64,000 bases of DNA from Candidatus Magnetobacterium casense (GTDB taxonomy: Bacteria > Nitrospirota > Thermodesulfovibrionia > Thermodesulfovibrionales > Magnetobacteriaceae): assembly GCF_000714715.1 (NCBI RefSeq), contig NZ_JMFO01000017.1:1-64000 (forward strand), read 5' to 3'. Below are positions 41,369 through 50,082 of this stretch, piece by piece (position 1 is the stretch's first letter; each line of letters opens with the position of its first letter). Made by a program: the position numbers and the translations under genes. Under the pieces are notes generated by a model. The model did no database searches and was not told the origin of the DNA. It worked only from the letters and a program-made list of their open reading frames with translations.

Positions 41369-43264
41369 ATGTATATGCCAAAGAATATATCGGTCATTTA
41401 TTGGATGCTGATATTGCTCACCGGTTTTTTGTCATATTCGAACAGTTTTAATGTTCCTTTTCTCTTTGATGACCATCAGATACGTACAATTGTACTGGAC
41501 TTTACTCCCATGTATGTATTTAAACCAAGAGGCATAGCCAACCTGACATTTTTTTTAAACTATAAACTACACGCTTTTAATGTTGCTGGATATCATATAT
41601 TTAATCTCATAATTCATTTGCTCAATGCCGTTTTGATATATTTGATGGTTACGGGTCTCTTCAAGGCACAAAATCAGTTGTTTCAAACACCTGATAATGC
41701 AGATACAGAAGTGAAAAACAAACTTGCGTTTTTAATAGCCCTTCTTTTTGTGAATCATCCACTACAAATGCAGGCCGTGACAATGACAATTCAAAGATAC
41801 ACATCCCTTGTGACGATGTTTTGTTTGCTTGCAATCATTGTATATCTGAAATGGCGTTTCTCAATTGCAGCAGCAGAGAACAATTCCTCTCCTGAAGAGA
41901 ATTCAAACACTAATATCCGCCGGATAAACGTCAAAGCTATCTCCTTGTATTTGCTTTCATTTATATTTGCAGTTCTTGCAGCACTTACAAAACAGACATC
42001 CGTCACCTTACCTATCATTATCACTATCATCGAGTTTATGTTTTTTACCGGACCTCGTTTAAAACGTCTCTTGCCCTGTATCCCTTTCTATCTAATCATA
42101 CCTCTTGTCACTGCCTCTTCAATTGCATATTTGGATGATACTCCAGGAGTTGGTGTTATTCAGGGGCAACATACCCTAATCCTGGACCGATGGCAATATC
42201 TTTTTACAGAATTCAGAGTAATAATAACTTACATCAGAATGTTTTTCCTGCCGGTTAATCTGACGCTAATCTATCATTACCCTCCCTCTCTGTCTCTTTG
42301 GGAACATGGTTCGTACATATATTTTATGGTACTGTGTTCAATCTTTGCCTTTGGTCTTTACCTCTGTTATCGTGCATTGAAAAATCGCGATATCAGACGC
42401 AGGGAGATACATTTTATATCGTTTGGAATACTGTGGTTTTTTGTTACTATAGCGCCTCAGTCAAGTATAATACCACTAAGTAACTGGGTAATTCTCGAAT
42501 ACAGGGTCTATATGGCAACGGTGGGATTTTTTATTGTTATAATTTCAGCATTGCTTAAACTTATTAATGTCATAGATTCAAAGAGAGCATCTATAATATT
42601 GACGGTACTTATTGTTACAATATCCATGTTGCATGGTGTTATTACATATAAGAGAAACACTTTGTGGCATTCTGCAGTGACATTGTTTGAAGATAACGTT
42701 AAAAAATATCCTGAAAGCATCCCTGCACACACTAATCTTGCAGTTGCATACATGGATGCCGGTCAGTATGACAATGCAATGGAACAATACCAATTACTGC
42801 TGAATAGACTTCCCCATAATACGGACATACTTGTAATAATAGGCGAACTTCACGCACGTAGGGGTAACGTTGTTGAGGCAATGAAGGTTTTTCAATCTGC
42901 GCAGAAAATAAATCCACTTTGTACAGGGGTACACCTAAATATGGGCAATATATATGCCGGACAAGGCAATTTTGCCCTTGCCTTGAAAGAGTACAGAGCT
43001 GAATTAAAGATATCCCCTTCAGCCGGTATCTACAATAACATGGGCTTTTGCTACGAACAACTTGGAAATCTGACCGCAGCAAAATGGCACTATGAGATGG
43101 CTATTGAACACAGCCCCGACTTTGCTGAGGCACACAACAACCTGGGTGCATTATACCAAAGTATCGGTGATAAGTATGAGGCAATTAAGGAGTATAAAAA
43201 GGCATTACAAATTCAGCCTGATTATCCTGAGGCTATGGAGAATCTACGCTCACTACAGCCCTAG
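41369..43264 (+). CDS. Multi-spanning TMTC/GT-C-like membrane protein with TPR repeats
   Basis: A 631-residue protein. The first 420 residues contain about nine hydrophobic segments with an early acidic pair in the first loop (FLFDDHQI), typical of GT-C glycosyltransferases and TMTC-type O-mannosyltransferases; VNHPLQMQAVTMTIQRYTSL is a loop I know from these bacterial TPR proteins. About six TPR units follow (IPAHTNLAVAYMDAGQYDNA, SAGIYNNMGFCYEQLGNLTA, FAEAHNNLGALYQSIGDKYE). It may add sugars to exported proteins using polyprenyl-linked donors. AT-richer than its neighbours. No recognisable partner gene; the nearest are a lipoprotein and an ABC ATPase. Confidence 0.8.
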   Translation: MYMPKNISVIYWMLILLTGFLSYSNSFNVPFLFDDHQIRTIVLDFTPMYVFKPRGIANLTFFLNYKLHAFNVAGYHIFNLIIHLLNAVLIYLMVTGLFKAQNQLFQTPDNADTEVKNKLAFLIALLFVNHPLQMQAVTMTIQRYTSLVTMFCLLAIIVYLKWRFSIAAAENNSSPEENSNTNIRRINVKAISLYLLSFIFAVLAALTKQTSVTLPIIITIIEFMFFTGPRLKRLLPCIPFYLIIPLVTASSIAYLDDTPGVGVIQGQHTLILDRWQYLFTEFRVIITYIRMFFLPVNLTLIYHYPPSLSLWEHGSYIYFMVLCSIFAFGLYLCYRALKNRDIRRREIHFISFGILWFFVTIAPQSSIIPLSNWVILEYRVYMATVGFFIVIISALLKLINVIDSKRASIILTVLIVTISMLHGVITYKRNTLWHSAVTLFEDNVKKYPESIPAHTNLAVAYMDAGQYDNAMEQYQLLLNRLPHNTDILVIIGELHARRGNVVEAMKVFQSAQKINPLCTGVHLNMGNIYAGQGNFALALKEYRAELKISPSAGIYNNMGFCYEQLGNLTAAKWHYEMAIEHSPDFAEAHNNLGALYQSIGDKYEAIKEYKKALQIQPDYPEAMENLRSLQP

Positions 43265-43313
43265 TCCCACTCCGGGTACTGCCATATAACGCGTTTCGAT
43301 TGCGTGCGCTATA

Positions 43314-43382
43314 AGAAAAGAAAGGGGCGGCTCCGCCCCCCTTCAGAACCCCCTGCAAGGGGACCAGTCCCCTTGACCCCAT
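43314..43382 (-). repeat. GC-rich spacer repeat, copy E
   Basis: A nearly consensus copy: AAAGGGGCGGCTCCGCCCCC, then CTTCAGAACCCCCTGCAAGG, then GGACCAGTCCCCTTGACCCC. Both hairpins are intact. Between convergent genes. Confidence 0.9.
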
Positions 43383-43456
43383 TATTTCACGCTCAATTAT
43401 CATGCCTGAAAAAAACTGTGTCATTTCAGTATGCACTGTTATTTCGGCGTTGTCTT

Positions 43457-44614
43457 TCATGCAACATCGAAGGAGCTGTCTATGTGGCAGAGGGAGTTGA
43501 CTACGTGGATGTTTGTCTTGAGGTAGACCTCGTGGGTTTCTATGATCAGCGGGATGTAAGCCTCTCTGTCGAGGATACCAACGCAGAATATATAGCCGGC
43601 TTCTACGAGGTTGAGGTCCCTGACTGTAATCTTGATGTGGCGTTTGTGTTCGTCAAACAAGAAGGGTCCCTGATTGTGCTGTGAGGACAAGGAGAAGGAT
43701 ATTTGCAGGCGGTCTTTTCTGAGGATTGCCCAGCCAACGTGTCCATGATATGGGAGCTTTGACTCCACGGCAAACTCTATATGCAACTCACGCTCATTTG
43801 GCTGATTAAAGTGTAGGTCACGGATAAAGAGGAAACTGCTTTCTTTTTTGGTATATATAGAGTCCGGGGTATCCGGTTTGGTGGAACCGATCCGTGTCAT
43901 CTCAAAGTCCACGTATGCGTTTACCACGTCCTGGGTTTGCCCGAACATCATCATCTTACCGTGGTGCAGCCATATGGTCTTGGCGCAAAATATCTTGATC
44001 TGGTACATGTCGTGCGAACAGAACAGGATAGTCTTTCCTCTGTCCTTGAAGTCGATCATTTTATCGAGGCATTTTTTTTGAAAGTACTGATCGCCAACCG
44101 ACAGGGCCTCGTCAATGATCAGAATATCCGGGTCTATGAGGGTTGCCACGGAGAAGGCCAATCTCACAAACATACCCGTGGAGTACGTTTTCAGTGGATA
44201 GTTGATGAAGTCACCGATCTCGGAGAAGGCTATGATATCGTCAACCTTCTTTTTTATCATTGCTCTGGCAACTCCAAGCAGGGAGGCGTAAAAATATATG
44301 TTTTCAAGTCCGGTGAGTTCCGGATGAAATCCTGAGCCCAGTTCAAGCAGCGCAGAGACCATTCCCTTGACGTCAACCGTGCCGGATGTTGGTGTCAGGG
44401 TGCGTGCCAGGATTTTTAGCAGTGTACTCTTGCCTGAACCGTTTTCGCCTATGATGCCGACTGTCTGTCCCTGTTCAACGTCGAAGGTAACTCTGTCAAG
44501 GGCAATAAAGTCTTGGTGACAGACCCTCCGAAATACCATCTCCTTCAGACGATGTATTGGCTTGTTATATATCTTGTAGGTCTTGGTTAGTTCGCATACG
44601 CTAAGGGCTTTCAC
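43457..44614 (-). CDS. wzt: Polysaccharide-export ABC transporter ATPase, Wzt-like
   Basis: ATPase of an O-antigen or capsule exporter. Walker A GIIGENGSGKST, signature YSTGMFVRLAF, Walker B ILIIDEALSVGD, and the H-loop FCSHDMYQI are in place. After residue 240 a C-terminal domain of about 140 residues (FAVESKLPYHGHVGWAILRK...) matches the Wzt carbohydrate-binding domain that recognises chain ends. The permease (wzm) is not in the window, so this is a detached subunit. It starts 20 bases after the stop of the nuclease-like gene and is likely co-transcribed with it. Confidence 0.88.
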   Translation of the reverse strand: MKALSVCELTKTYKIYNKPIHRLKEMVFRRVCHQDFIALDRVTFDVEQGQTVGIIGENGSGKSTLLKILARTLTPTSGTVDVKGMVSALLELGSGFHPELTGLENIYFYASLLGVARAMIKKKVDDIIAFSEIGDFINYPLKTYSTGMFVRLAFSVATLIDPDILIIDEALSVGDQYFQKKCLDKMIDFKDRGKTILFCSHDMYQIKIFCAKTIWLHHGKMMMFGQTQDVVNAYVDFEMTRIGSTKPDTPDSIYTKKESSFLFIRDLHFNQPNERELHIEFAVESKLPYHGHVGWAILRKDRLQISFSLSSQHNQGPFLFDEHKRHIKITVRDLNLVEAGYIFCVGILDREAYIPLIIETHEVYLKTNIHVVNSLCHIDSSFDVA

Positions 44615-44633
44615 TTATTAAAGGGCAAGTATT

Positions 44634-45458
44634 CTACCATTGTTTAGGTATAAACCCTGGTATGTTTTTTACTTCCATGAGCCAACCACCCACGCCAAGT
44701 ACCATCAGACCGTTATTTTGTGCGTGTATAAGCACACTTTTTTCCACGAACAGACTTGCTAAAATACCTACGAGTTTCAGTGCGGCATACTCGGGGAATA
44801 TATCTTTAAATCCTCTCAGGTCTTTTTTTATAAACGTCTTCACAGTCCCACTGCTTAAGGAGCTCTTTGTGCTGTTGAGAAACACATAATCTTTGGTTAC
44901 GGCAATAGCATCAAATTCCTTTATATTACCATCCGGACATTCCTTCTTTCTCCTAATCATCATATCTATTACCTTAAAACCAAAATACTCTTGTATTATT
45001 CGTGGCAGGCTTGGATGAATCAAGTCTTCTACCATAGTTCCTTGTTTTGCGGACAGCTTACCCCATTGAACATTACAGTCATTTCTAAACGCATCAATAT
45101 TTTTGCTAAGGCGATCAACTTCCTTGTTAGTAAGCGCGACTTGCTCGGCAGTAAGCAAAAGTTGCGCATCAGTACGCTTGAGTTGCTCGTCAGTACGCTT
45201 GAGTTGCTCGTCAGTACGCTTGAGTTGCTCGGCAGTAAGCAAAAGTTGTGCATCAGTACGCTTGAGCTGCTCGTCAGTACGCTCCAGCTTCATATTTAAG
45301 TTTATTGTATCGTTGCGGGTTTCCTCCCTAAACTGCCTCATCTCTTCCTTAAACTCTCGCAGTTCTGCCTCTGTCTGCGCCTGAGCCTCCCCTACAACCC
45401 TCATATACTGCACCAAGGCTTCTTCAAGTCTGTCTATACGCTCTATCACTTCAGGCAT
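44634..45458 (-). CDS. Coiled-coil protein with PD-(D/E)XK-like domain and internal repeats
   Basis: A 274-residue relative of the protein at 15378-16067. The N-terminal half is a coiled coil with tandem LKRTDEQ/LLLTAEQ heptad repeats encoded by 21-base DNA repeats (45150-45290). The C-terminal half (GTMVEDLIHPSLPRIIQEYF, KEFDAIAVTKDYVFLNSTKS) corresponds to the nuclease-like fold, but the catalytic E-x-K appears replaced by N-x-T-K, so it may be inactive. AGGAGG precedes the ATG. Role unknown. Confidence 0.7.
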   Translation of the reverse strand: MPEVIERIDRLEEALVQYMRVVGEAQAQTEAELREFKEEMRQFREETRNDTINLNMKLERTDEQLKRTDAQLLLTAEQLKRTDEQLKRTDEQLKRTDAQLLLTAEQVALTNKEVDRLSKNIDAFRNDCNVQWGKLSAKQGTMVEDLIHPSLPRIIQEYFGFKVIDMMIRRKKECPDGNIKEFDAIAVTKDYVFLNSTKSSLSSGTVKTFIKKDLRGFKDIFPEYAALKLVGILASLFVEKSVLIHAQNNGLMVLGVGGWLMEVKNIPGFIPKQW

Positions 45459-45550
45459 ATCTTGCTACCTCCTGATTTAATCTCTGTATATCTTTATCTT
45501 ACCATTATACACGGATATCTTTCAATGGTAGATTGTGACGTCAGGATGAA

Positions 45551-45590
45551 AAAAAAATGGAGGGGAAGCATTGAGCCTCCTCCTCCATTT
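45551..45590 (-). terminator. Intrinsic terminator for the small exported protein gene
   Basis: On the minus strand AAATGGAGG (45582-45590 side) pairs with CCTCCATTT (45555-45563 side), followed by a run of T (the A-run at 45549-45557). Confidence 0.8.
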
Positions 45591-45617
45591 AAGACCAAAC
45601 AGTGTATCTAAAACTGT

Positions 45618-46220
45618 TTAGTACGTATATATTGCTGTAGTTCCGCCCTTTGCTCCGGTATTGGACTGTTGACAGCTATAACCGACCAAGTTACGTTTTG
45701 GGGTTGATGTTCCCTGGAAGCAAGCCATCGGAGTGTTTTCACAGTTTAGGCTGCCAGAGGCGCCATCGGTGGTGTTTGCAGTAGCTTTTGTGATGACAAG
45801 GTAAGCACCGTAGCTACCAGATACACCGCTGATACTACCGATAACGTTGTTTGATGAGTTTGTACCATCAGATATGGTAAGGTAAATATCAGTACCGCTA
45901 TTGGTGCTGCCACCAAAGGTCAGCATGCTTGTCTGGAAGGCTTGGATTGTTTTGTTAGCAGTGGTGGATGTATTGATCTTGTCTCCGGATATTGCCGTCA
46001 GCTTGTTGGCATATGCTGTAAGGTAAACGCCAACTGTTGCATTATCAGAGGTATTGTTCGATACAACGCAATAAACCACGTTAGCTGCAGCGGTATGCAG
46101 GTACGGCAATGTATATGTTACCGTATCAGCCGCTGTTACCGTTGACACATTACCACTCCACATTGAAACACCAAACAACGCTACTAATAGCAGCATCAAA
46201 TACACTATACTTCTCTTCAT
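45618..46220 (-). CDS. Small exported Ser/Thr/Asn-rich protein of unknown function
   Basis: A 200-residue protein with a signal peptide (YLMLLLVALFGVSMWSG, cleavage likely after TAADT). The mature part is rich in Ser, Thr, Asn and Gly with short beta-prone segments (VTYTLPYLHTAAANVVYCVV, YGAYLVITKATA) and four cysteines that could form two disulfides. It resembles small secreted beta-sandwich proteins, but I do not recognise a family. AGGAGG lies close upstream, and it has its own terminator, so it is a single-gene unit that may be well expressed. Confidence 0.7.
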   Translation of the reverse strand: MKRSIVYLMLLLVALFGVSMWSGNVSTVTAADTVTYTLPYLHTAAANVVYCVVSNNTSDNATVGVYLTAYANKLTAISGDKINTSTTANKTIQAFQTSMLTFGGSTNSGTDIYLTISDGTNSSNNVIGSISGVSGSYGAYLVITKATANTTDGASGSLNCENTPMACFQGTSTPKRNLVGYSCQQSNTGAKGGTTAIYTY

Positions 46221-46772
46221 TATAATCCTCCTAAAGTTCTCCTTAAATATTTCCCTAACATGTAACTACTATACCTGCCAAGCAGGTACTATTAACTCTC
46301 TGTAACAGAAAACACCTCCTTTCCTTTTTCTTAATCGTACACATATCTATCTTAGCTCACATTCTATAGACTATTGTAACCCAACTGATTCCTATTTGTC
46401 AACACCATGCTTCGCTACCCCTGATGTACAATTACTGCTATGCACAGTTACACTACACACAGCTACCACCTTCTCTAAACCGAAGCCCACCTTCTGCGCA
46501 ACAAACAGACCAAAAAACAACCTCATAATATTGCTACATTGCCACAACAACTACCAACCATCATACGCTATCTCCTGTTTGTTTCTTGCGCCCTAAACGA
46601 CAAACCTCAGTCAATCTTTGATACATCCTGCATATGCTTGTTTAGCATCCTGCGTTTAGGCTTGGAGCCAATTTTCTAAGCCCACCTCCTTTCTGACCCA
46701 TTGCCCTTACCATATCTTGATATCATTTATCGGAAGGGCCTTCCAAAAACTTTAATAGATAAATTTTAAAAC
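46221..46772. other. 552-base spacer before the small exported protein gene
   Basis: No convincing gene. On the minus strand two perfect anti-16S-like sequences (AAAGGAGGTG) occur near 46315 and 46685 without a start codon at usable spacing. Short direct repeats (GCAGGATG) lie near 46630. The left part would carry the promoter and leader of the exported-protein gene. Confidence 0.5.
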
Positions 46773-48911
46773 TTATCTTTCTCTCTTAAATCTAAGGAAA
46801 CTGCCCTTTATCTCCTGAGTGACAGTGGATGTGTCGTCGGGATTTGACAGTATCCTGGGGGTGATGAGCACTATAAGCTCTGTCCTTCTGACCCTGTCAG
46901 AGCTGCTCTTGAAGGCATATCCCAAAATAGGGATATCGCCAAGTAAGGGTACCTTTTTCTCTGTAGAATCGACATTTTTCGATCTTATACCTCCTATTAT
47001 AACAGTCTGCCCGTTGGCGGCAACAACGGAGGTGTTGATCCGTCTTTTCAGTATCAGCGGGGAGTCTATATTAGAGGTCTGGTTGGTCTGTGCCTCGCTG
47101 ACCTCCTGGGATATCTCCATGGTGACAAATCCTTCGGCATTGATTGTGGGTTTTAGCCTCATCAGGACACCCGTACTCTTGTACTGGACGTTTCTCAGGA
47201 CGCTGGGGGTGGTTGTCGATGAACTGACGTCTGTGGAGGAGACCTCACTCGATATGATGGGGACGTCGTTGCCTATCTGGATGGTGGCCTCCGTGTTGTC
47301 CAGAACCATCAGGTGTGGCTTGGAGAGGATTTCGATCTTCTTGTCGGTTGCCAGCATGTTGATAAGTGACTCCACCTTTGAGTTGTCTGCGGTGAAGTGG
47401 TATACCATACCAGAGCTTTTATCCAGGCCAAGTTGTCCCAGCGTTGAGAGCGCGAACTTCCCATCAAGCATACGCCCAGAAAGATACCACTCAAACCCCA
47501 TGCTATTTTGGTCATCAAGGGTCATTTCGGCAATGGTGGCCTCAATGAGTACCTGCCTTGGCGGTGTGTCTATTTCCCGCAACAGTCCCAGTATGTTTCG
47601 ATATATTGAGGGGGTGGTCATCATAATTACGATGTTTCTCCTGTCATCCGAGGCAATTTTCAACCCTTGTACAAAGAGTTCGGTTACCGTCCCCTGGGGC
47701 GAAACAGGGGCAGGGGTTGCCGTAGCGGTTGTGGTTACCGCAGGGGTGGTTGACACCGGTGACCTGACCTCCGCCTTTGCCCTTACGTCTGCCTTATGCA
47801 CCACTCCGTAGAGCTTCTGGACGGATTCCACCAGCTCGGAGGCCTTACTGTAGCGCGGCACATAGGAAAACGTCTTCTCCTCAGTCCCGGCGGACTCGGC
47901 ACTGTCAAGCTTGTCCCGCCACTGCTGCACGAAGTCCATGACCTGTTGGTCGGGCGTCGATACCAGCACGCCGTTTAAGGACTTCACCTGGATTAGCATT
48001 ACCCCGGGCTCTCTGTGGTCTGCTGACACCTGTATGCCAAGCCCCTTTAGTATGGACGTCAACTGGGTAACAAACTCCTCCGGTTTCCAATAGGTCAACC
48101 TCAGAAGCGAGAGCTTCCTCTGGTGAAGATACGGAACATCCATTGTATCTATGAAGCTGATGACCGACTTCATGGCCGATGCCACCCCCATGACAATGAG
48201 TGCATTGTCCCTGGGATAGGTCTTTGTGGTCACGGTGCCCTTGTACAGCTCTGTTATGAGGGGTGCAAGGTCGGCAACACCCACGTAGCGAAGGTTGATC
48301 ACCTGAACCACCGTCATTGAACTGACCGCAGGCGTCCTGCCAACCATTACATCGGTTGGGTCTGTACCGGTTGCAGGTTTGAGTATGTACAGACTGCCCG
48401 CCTTCTCACCTACCAGCAGCCCCTTCTGCCGCAGCAGCTCTACGACAATGTCCAGGGCGCCGGCAGCGGACATCTCCTTGGTCATCCTCAGCGTTACGGG
48501 GGTCTTCATACCCTTGACCGCCTCATCTATAAAGAACGTTACCTTTAAGGCATCACCAACGGCATATATTATGAAATCCGACAGCGCCATGCCGTCAACG
48601 TTTATCATGACGGGCTTGTCTTGCATGGTCAATTTCTTGGGGTCAACGGGATGAAGCTCAAAGGCCGGCTTGTCCTTTGCCGTCTGCTCATACGATGGCA
48701 TCTGGATTGACTCTGCCATGTCACCGGAGGGCTTCTGGTGCGCAGTCTCCTCGAGTTCCTTAAAGCGATTGCCGGGGACTATCTGCGATGTTGCGTTGTC
48801 GCTGCCGGCAACTCTGCCAAATGGCTCCAGGTCCGCCTTGCGGGGTGCCGTCTTACATGCGTGCAACGATATCAGCACGACTACGCTCAATAATAAAAAA
48901 TACCTTGTCAT
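46773..48911 (-). CDS. gspD: Type II secretion secretin GspD
   Basis: Outer-membrane channel of the type II secretion or a related pilus system. 712 residues: lipobox-like signal (VVLISLHACK), N0 domain (INVDGMALSDFIIYAVGDAL), N1-N3 domains (VINLRYVGVADLAPLITELY), and the secretin core (VLIEATIAEMTLDDQNSMGFEW, VPLLGDIPILGYAFKSSS, TELIVLITPRIL). The VPLLGDIP-LG motif is diagnostic. Its start overlaps the gspC-like gene by 4 bases. The ATPase and inner-membrane genes are not in the window. Confidence 0.92.
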   Translation of the reverse strand: MTRYFLLLSVVVLISLHACKTAPRKADLEPFGRVAGSDNATSQIVPGNRFKELEETAHQKPSGDMAESIQMPSYEQTAKDKPAFELHPVDPKKLTMQDKPVMINVDGMALSDFIIYAVGDALKVTFFIDEAVKGMKTPVTLRMTKEMSAAGALDIVVELLRQKGLLVGEKAGSLYILKPATGTDPTDVMVGRTPAVSSMTVVQVINLRYVGVADLAPLITELYKGTVTTKTYPRDNALIVMGVASAMKSVISFIDTMDVPYLHQRKLSLLRLTYWKPEEFVTQLTSILKGLGIQVSADHREPGVMLIQVKSLNGVLVSTPDQQVMDFVQQWRDKLDSAESAGTEEKTFSYVPRYSKASELVESVQKLYGVVHKADVRAKAEVRSPVSTTPAVTTTATATPAPVSPQGTVTELFVQGLKIASDDRRNIVIMMTTPSIYRNILGLLREIDTPPRQVLIEATIAEMTLDDQNSMGFEWYLSGRMLDGKFALSTLGQLGLDKSSGMVYHFTADNSKVESLINMLATDKKIEILSKPHLMVLDNTEATIQIGNDVPIISSEVSSTDVSSSTTTPSVLRNVQYKSTGVLMRLKPTINAEGFVTMEISQEVSEAQTNQTSNIDSPLILKRRINTSVVAANGQTVIIGGIRSKNVDSTEKKVPLLGDIPILGYAFKSSSDRVRRTELIVLITPRILSNPDDTSTVTQEIKGSFLRFKRER

Positions 48912-49396
48912 CTCTTTACGTCAAAGACCTTTAATTCCTTTTCGCCGCTGTCGTCTTTCAAGACCACTGACAATCCCCTGATGGCCGACAACTCGCCACT
49001 ATTACCGAGCTTGTCCTTCTCCTTTAATATATAGAGGGCGTTCGTTTCATCCATCAACACGGCCCGCACTACGCCGGTGTTTAATACCCCGACAAGGCGA
49101 TAGCTCTTTGCAGGCACCGGCGCAGCAGCAACCTCCGGCGCATACTTGCCATCGGCGGAGAAGATGTTGCGCACGGAGATATGTTCGTATTGCCTGCCCT
49201 GTTGCCGGAGTAATGCCATCAACGACACCTTGTCCTCCACCGCTTGACTGGATGCAGTGACCTTGCCCTCCGTGACAGGTATCCTGCCATAGCGCGCCAC
49301 CACAACAGGCATAACCGATACAATGATTACCACAATCAAGGCATCGAACTTGTACCTCCTGAAGCTAACCAACAGGGTATGTCCCAATGCAGACAA
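48908..49396 (-). CDS. GspC-like inner-membrane protein
   Basis: A 162-residue protein with a single N-terminal helix (ALIVVIIVSVMPVVVA) and a periplasmic beta domain (YEHISVRNIFSADG, YRLVGVLNTGVVRAVLMDET) typical of the homology region of GspC, which links the inner-membrane platform to the secretin N0 domain. There is no PDZ domain, so it resembles a short GspC or PilP. Its end overlaps gspD by 4 bases. Confidence 0.7.
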   Translation of the reverse strand: MSALGHTLLVSFRRYKFDALIVVIIVSVMPVVVARYGRIPVTEGKVTASSQAVEDKVSLMALLRQQGRQYEHISVRNIFSADGKYAPEVAAAPVPAKSYRLVGVLNTGVVRAVLMDETNALYILKEKDKLGNSGELSAIRGLSVVLKDDSGEKELKVFDVKR

Positions 49397-49417
49397 GGCT
49401 ACTCCCTGGCCACACCG

Positions 49418-49933
49418 TCAGAGTCTTCTGATGTAACCCGTGACAATAAGTTTAACCGTATAGGTGTTGCCACTTCCACTAATTTCAACGTCCTTTACCG
49501 TAAGGATTGGCCTTACTTCTAATATATCCTTTAACAGCTCAATGGCTGCCCTGATCTGCCCCGAGACACGAATCAAAACCGAGGCGTCAGACAACACAGC
49601 CTCCTGCGTGTCTTCCAGCAACTGGAAGTTTAACACATTGAGCGCCCTTTTTTCAGCCAACCCCGTGACAGCCCTGACCAGGTCGGTCTGGATTTCCGTT
49701 CTGTTGGCGTCCCTGGGATACAGGAGGGTTGCAAGTTCCTGTTCGATTGCAGGGTCTGCCCCCGCATCCAACGACATGTACCGACGCATCAGTTGTTGTT
49801 TGCTGGTGTAAGTGGCCTGCAACTCCGACAACAGCCCACGCTTCTCCTCAATCTTACGGTGCATGGGTACCGCCACAAACCGGATTATACAAAGGATGAT
49901 CAAGAAAAATACGATAGACTTATTCACTTGCAT
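49418..49933 (-). CDS. GspM/PilO-like inner-membrane protein
   Basis: A 171-residue protein: N-terminal helix (SIVFFLIILCIIRFVAVP), a short coiled coil (KIEEKRGLLSELQATYTSK) and a ferredoxin-like periplasmic fold (NVLNFQLLEDTQEAVLSD, TVKDVEISGSGNTYTVKLIV), the layout of GspM/PilO assembly proteins. The ATG at 49933 is the proper start; the open frame extends upstream only because it reads through a GC-rich spacer repeat. First gene of the gspM-gspC-gspD run. Confidence 0.7.
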   Translation of the reverse strand: MQVNKSIVFFLIILCIIRFVAVPMHRKIEEKRGLLSELQATYTSKQQLMRRYMSLDAGADPAIEQELATLLYPRDANRTEIQTDLVRAVTGLAEKRALNVLNFQLLEDTQEAVLSDASVLIRVSGQIRAAIELLKDILEVRPILTVKDVEISGSGNTYTVKLIVTGYIRRL

Positions 49934-49966
49934 ATTATAAAATGACGTATACGGTAACAGTATAAA

Positions 49967-50058
49967 GGGGTCAAGGGGTCCGTGACCCCTTGCAGGGGGT
50001 TCTGAAGGGGGCCAGGAGCGTCCTGGAGCGACAAGAAGCGGAGCCGCCCCTTTCTTTC
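49967..50058 (+). repeat. GC-rich spacer repeat, copy F
   Basis: Full-length copy with the GGGCCAGGAGCGTCCTGGAGC variant insert shared with copy J (63670-63695). It lies between the GH57 gene and the secretion genes, all on the minus strand, so it separates two transcription units. Confidence 0.85.
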
Positions 50059-50082
50059 TTTTGCCTTTGCCTTTGCCTTTAA

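Noticed and set aside
46819-47811. A 330-codon plus-strand frame
   Set aside because: Antisense to the well-supported gspD gene; low-complexity Ser/Val/Ile composition with no motif.
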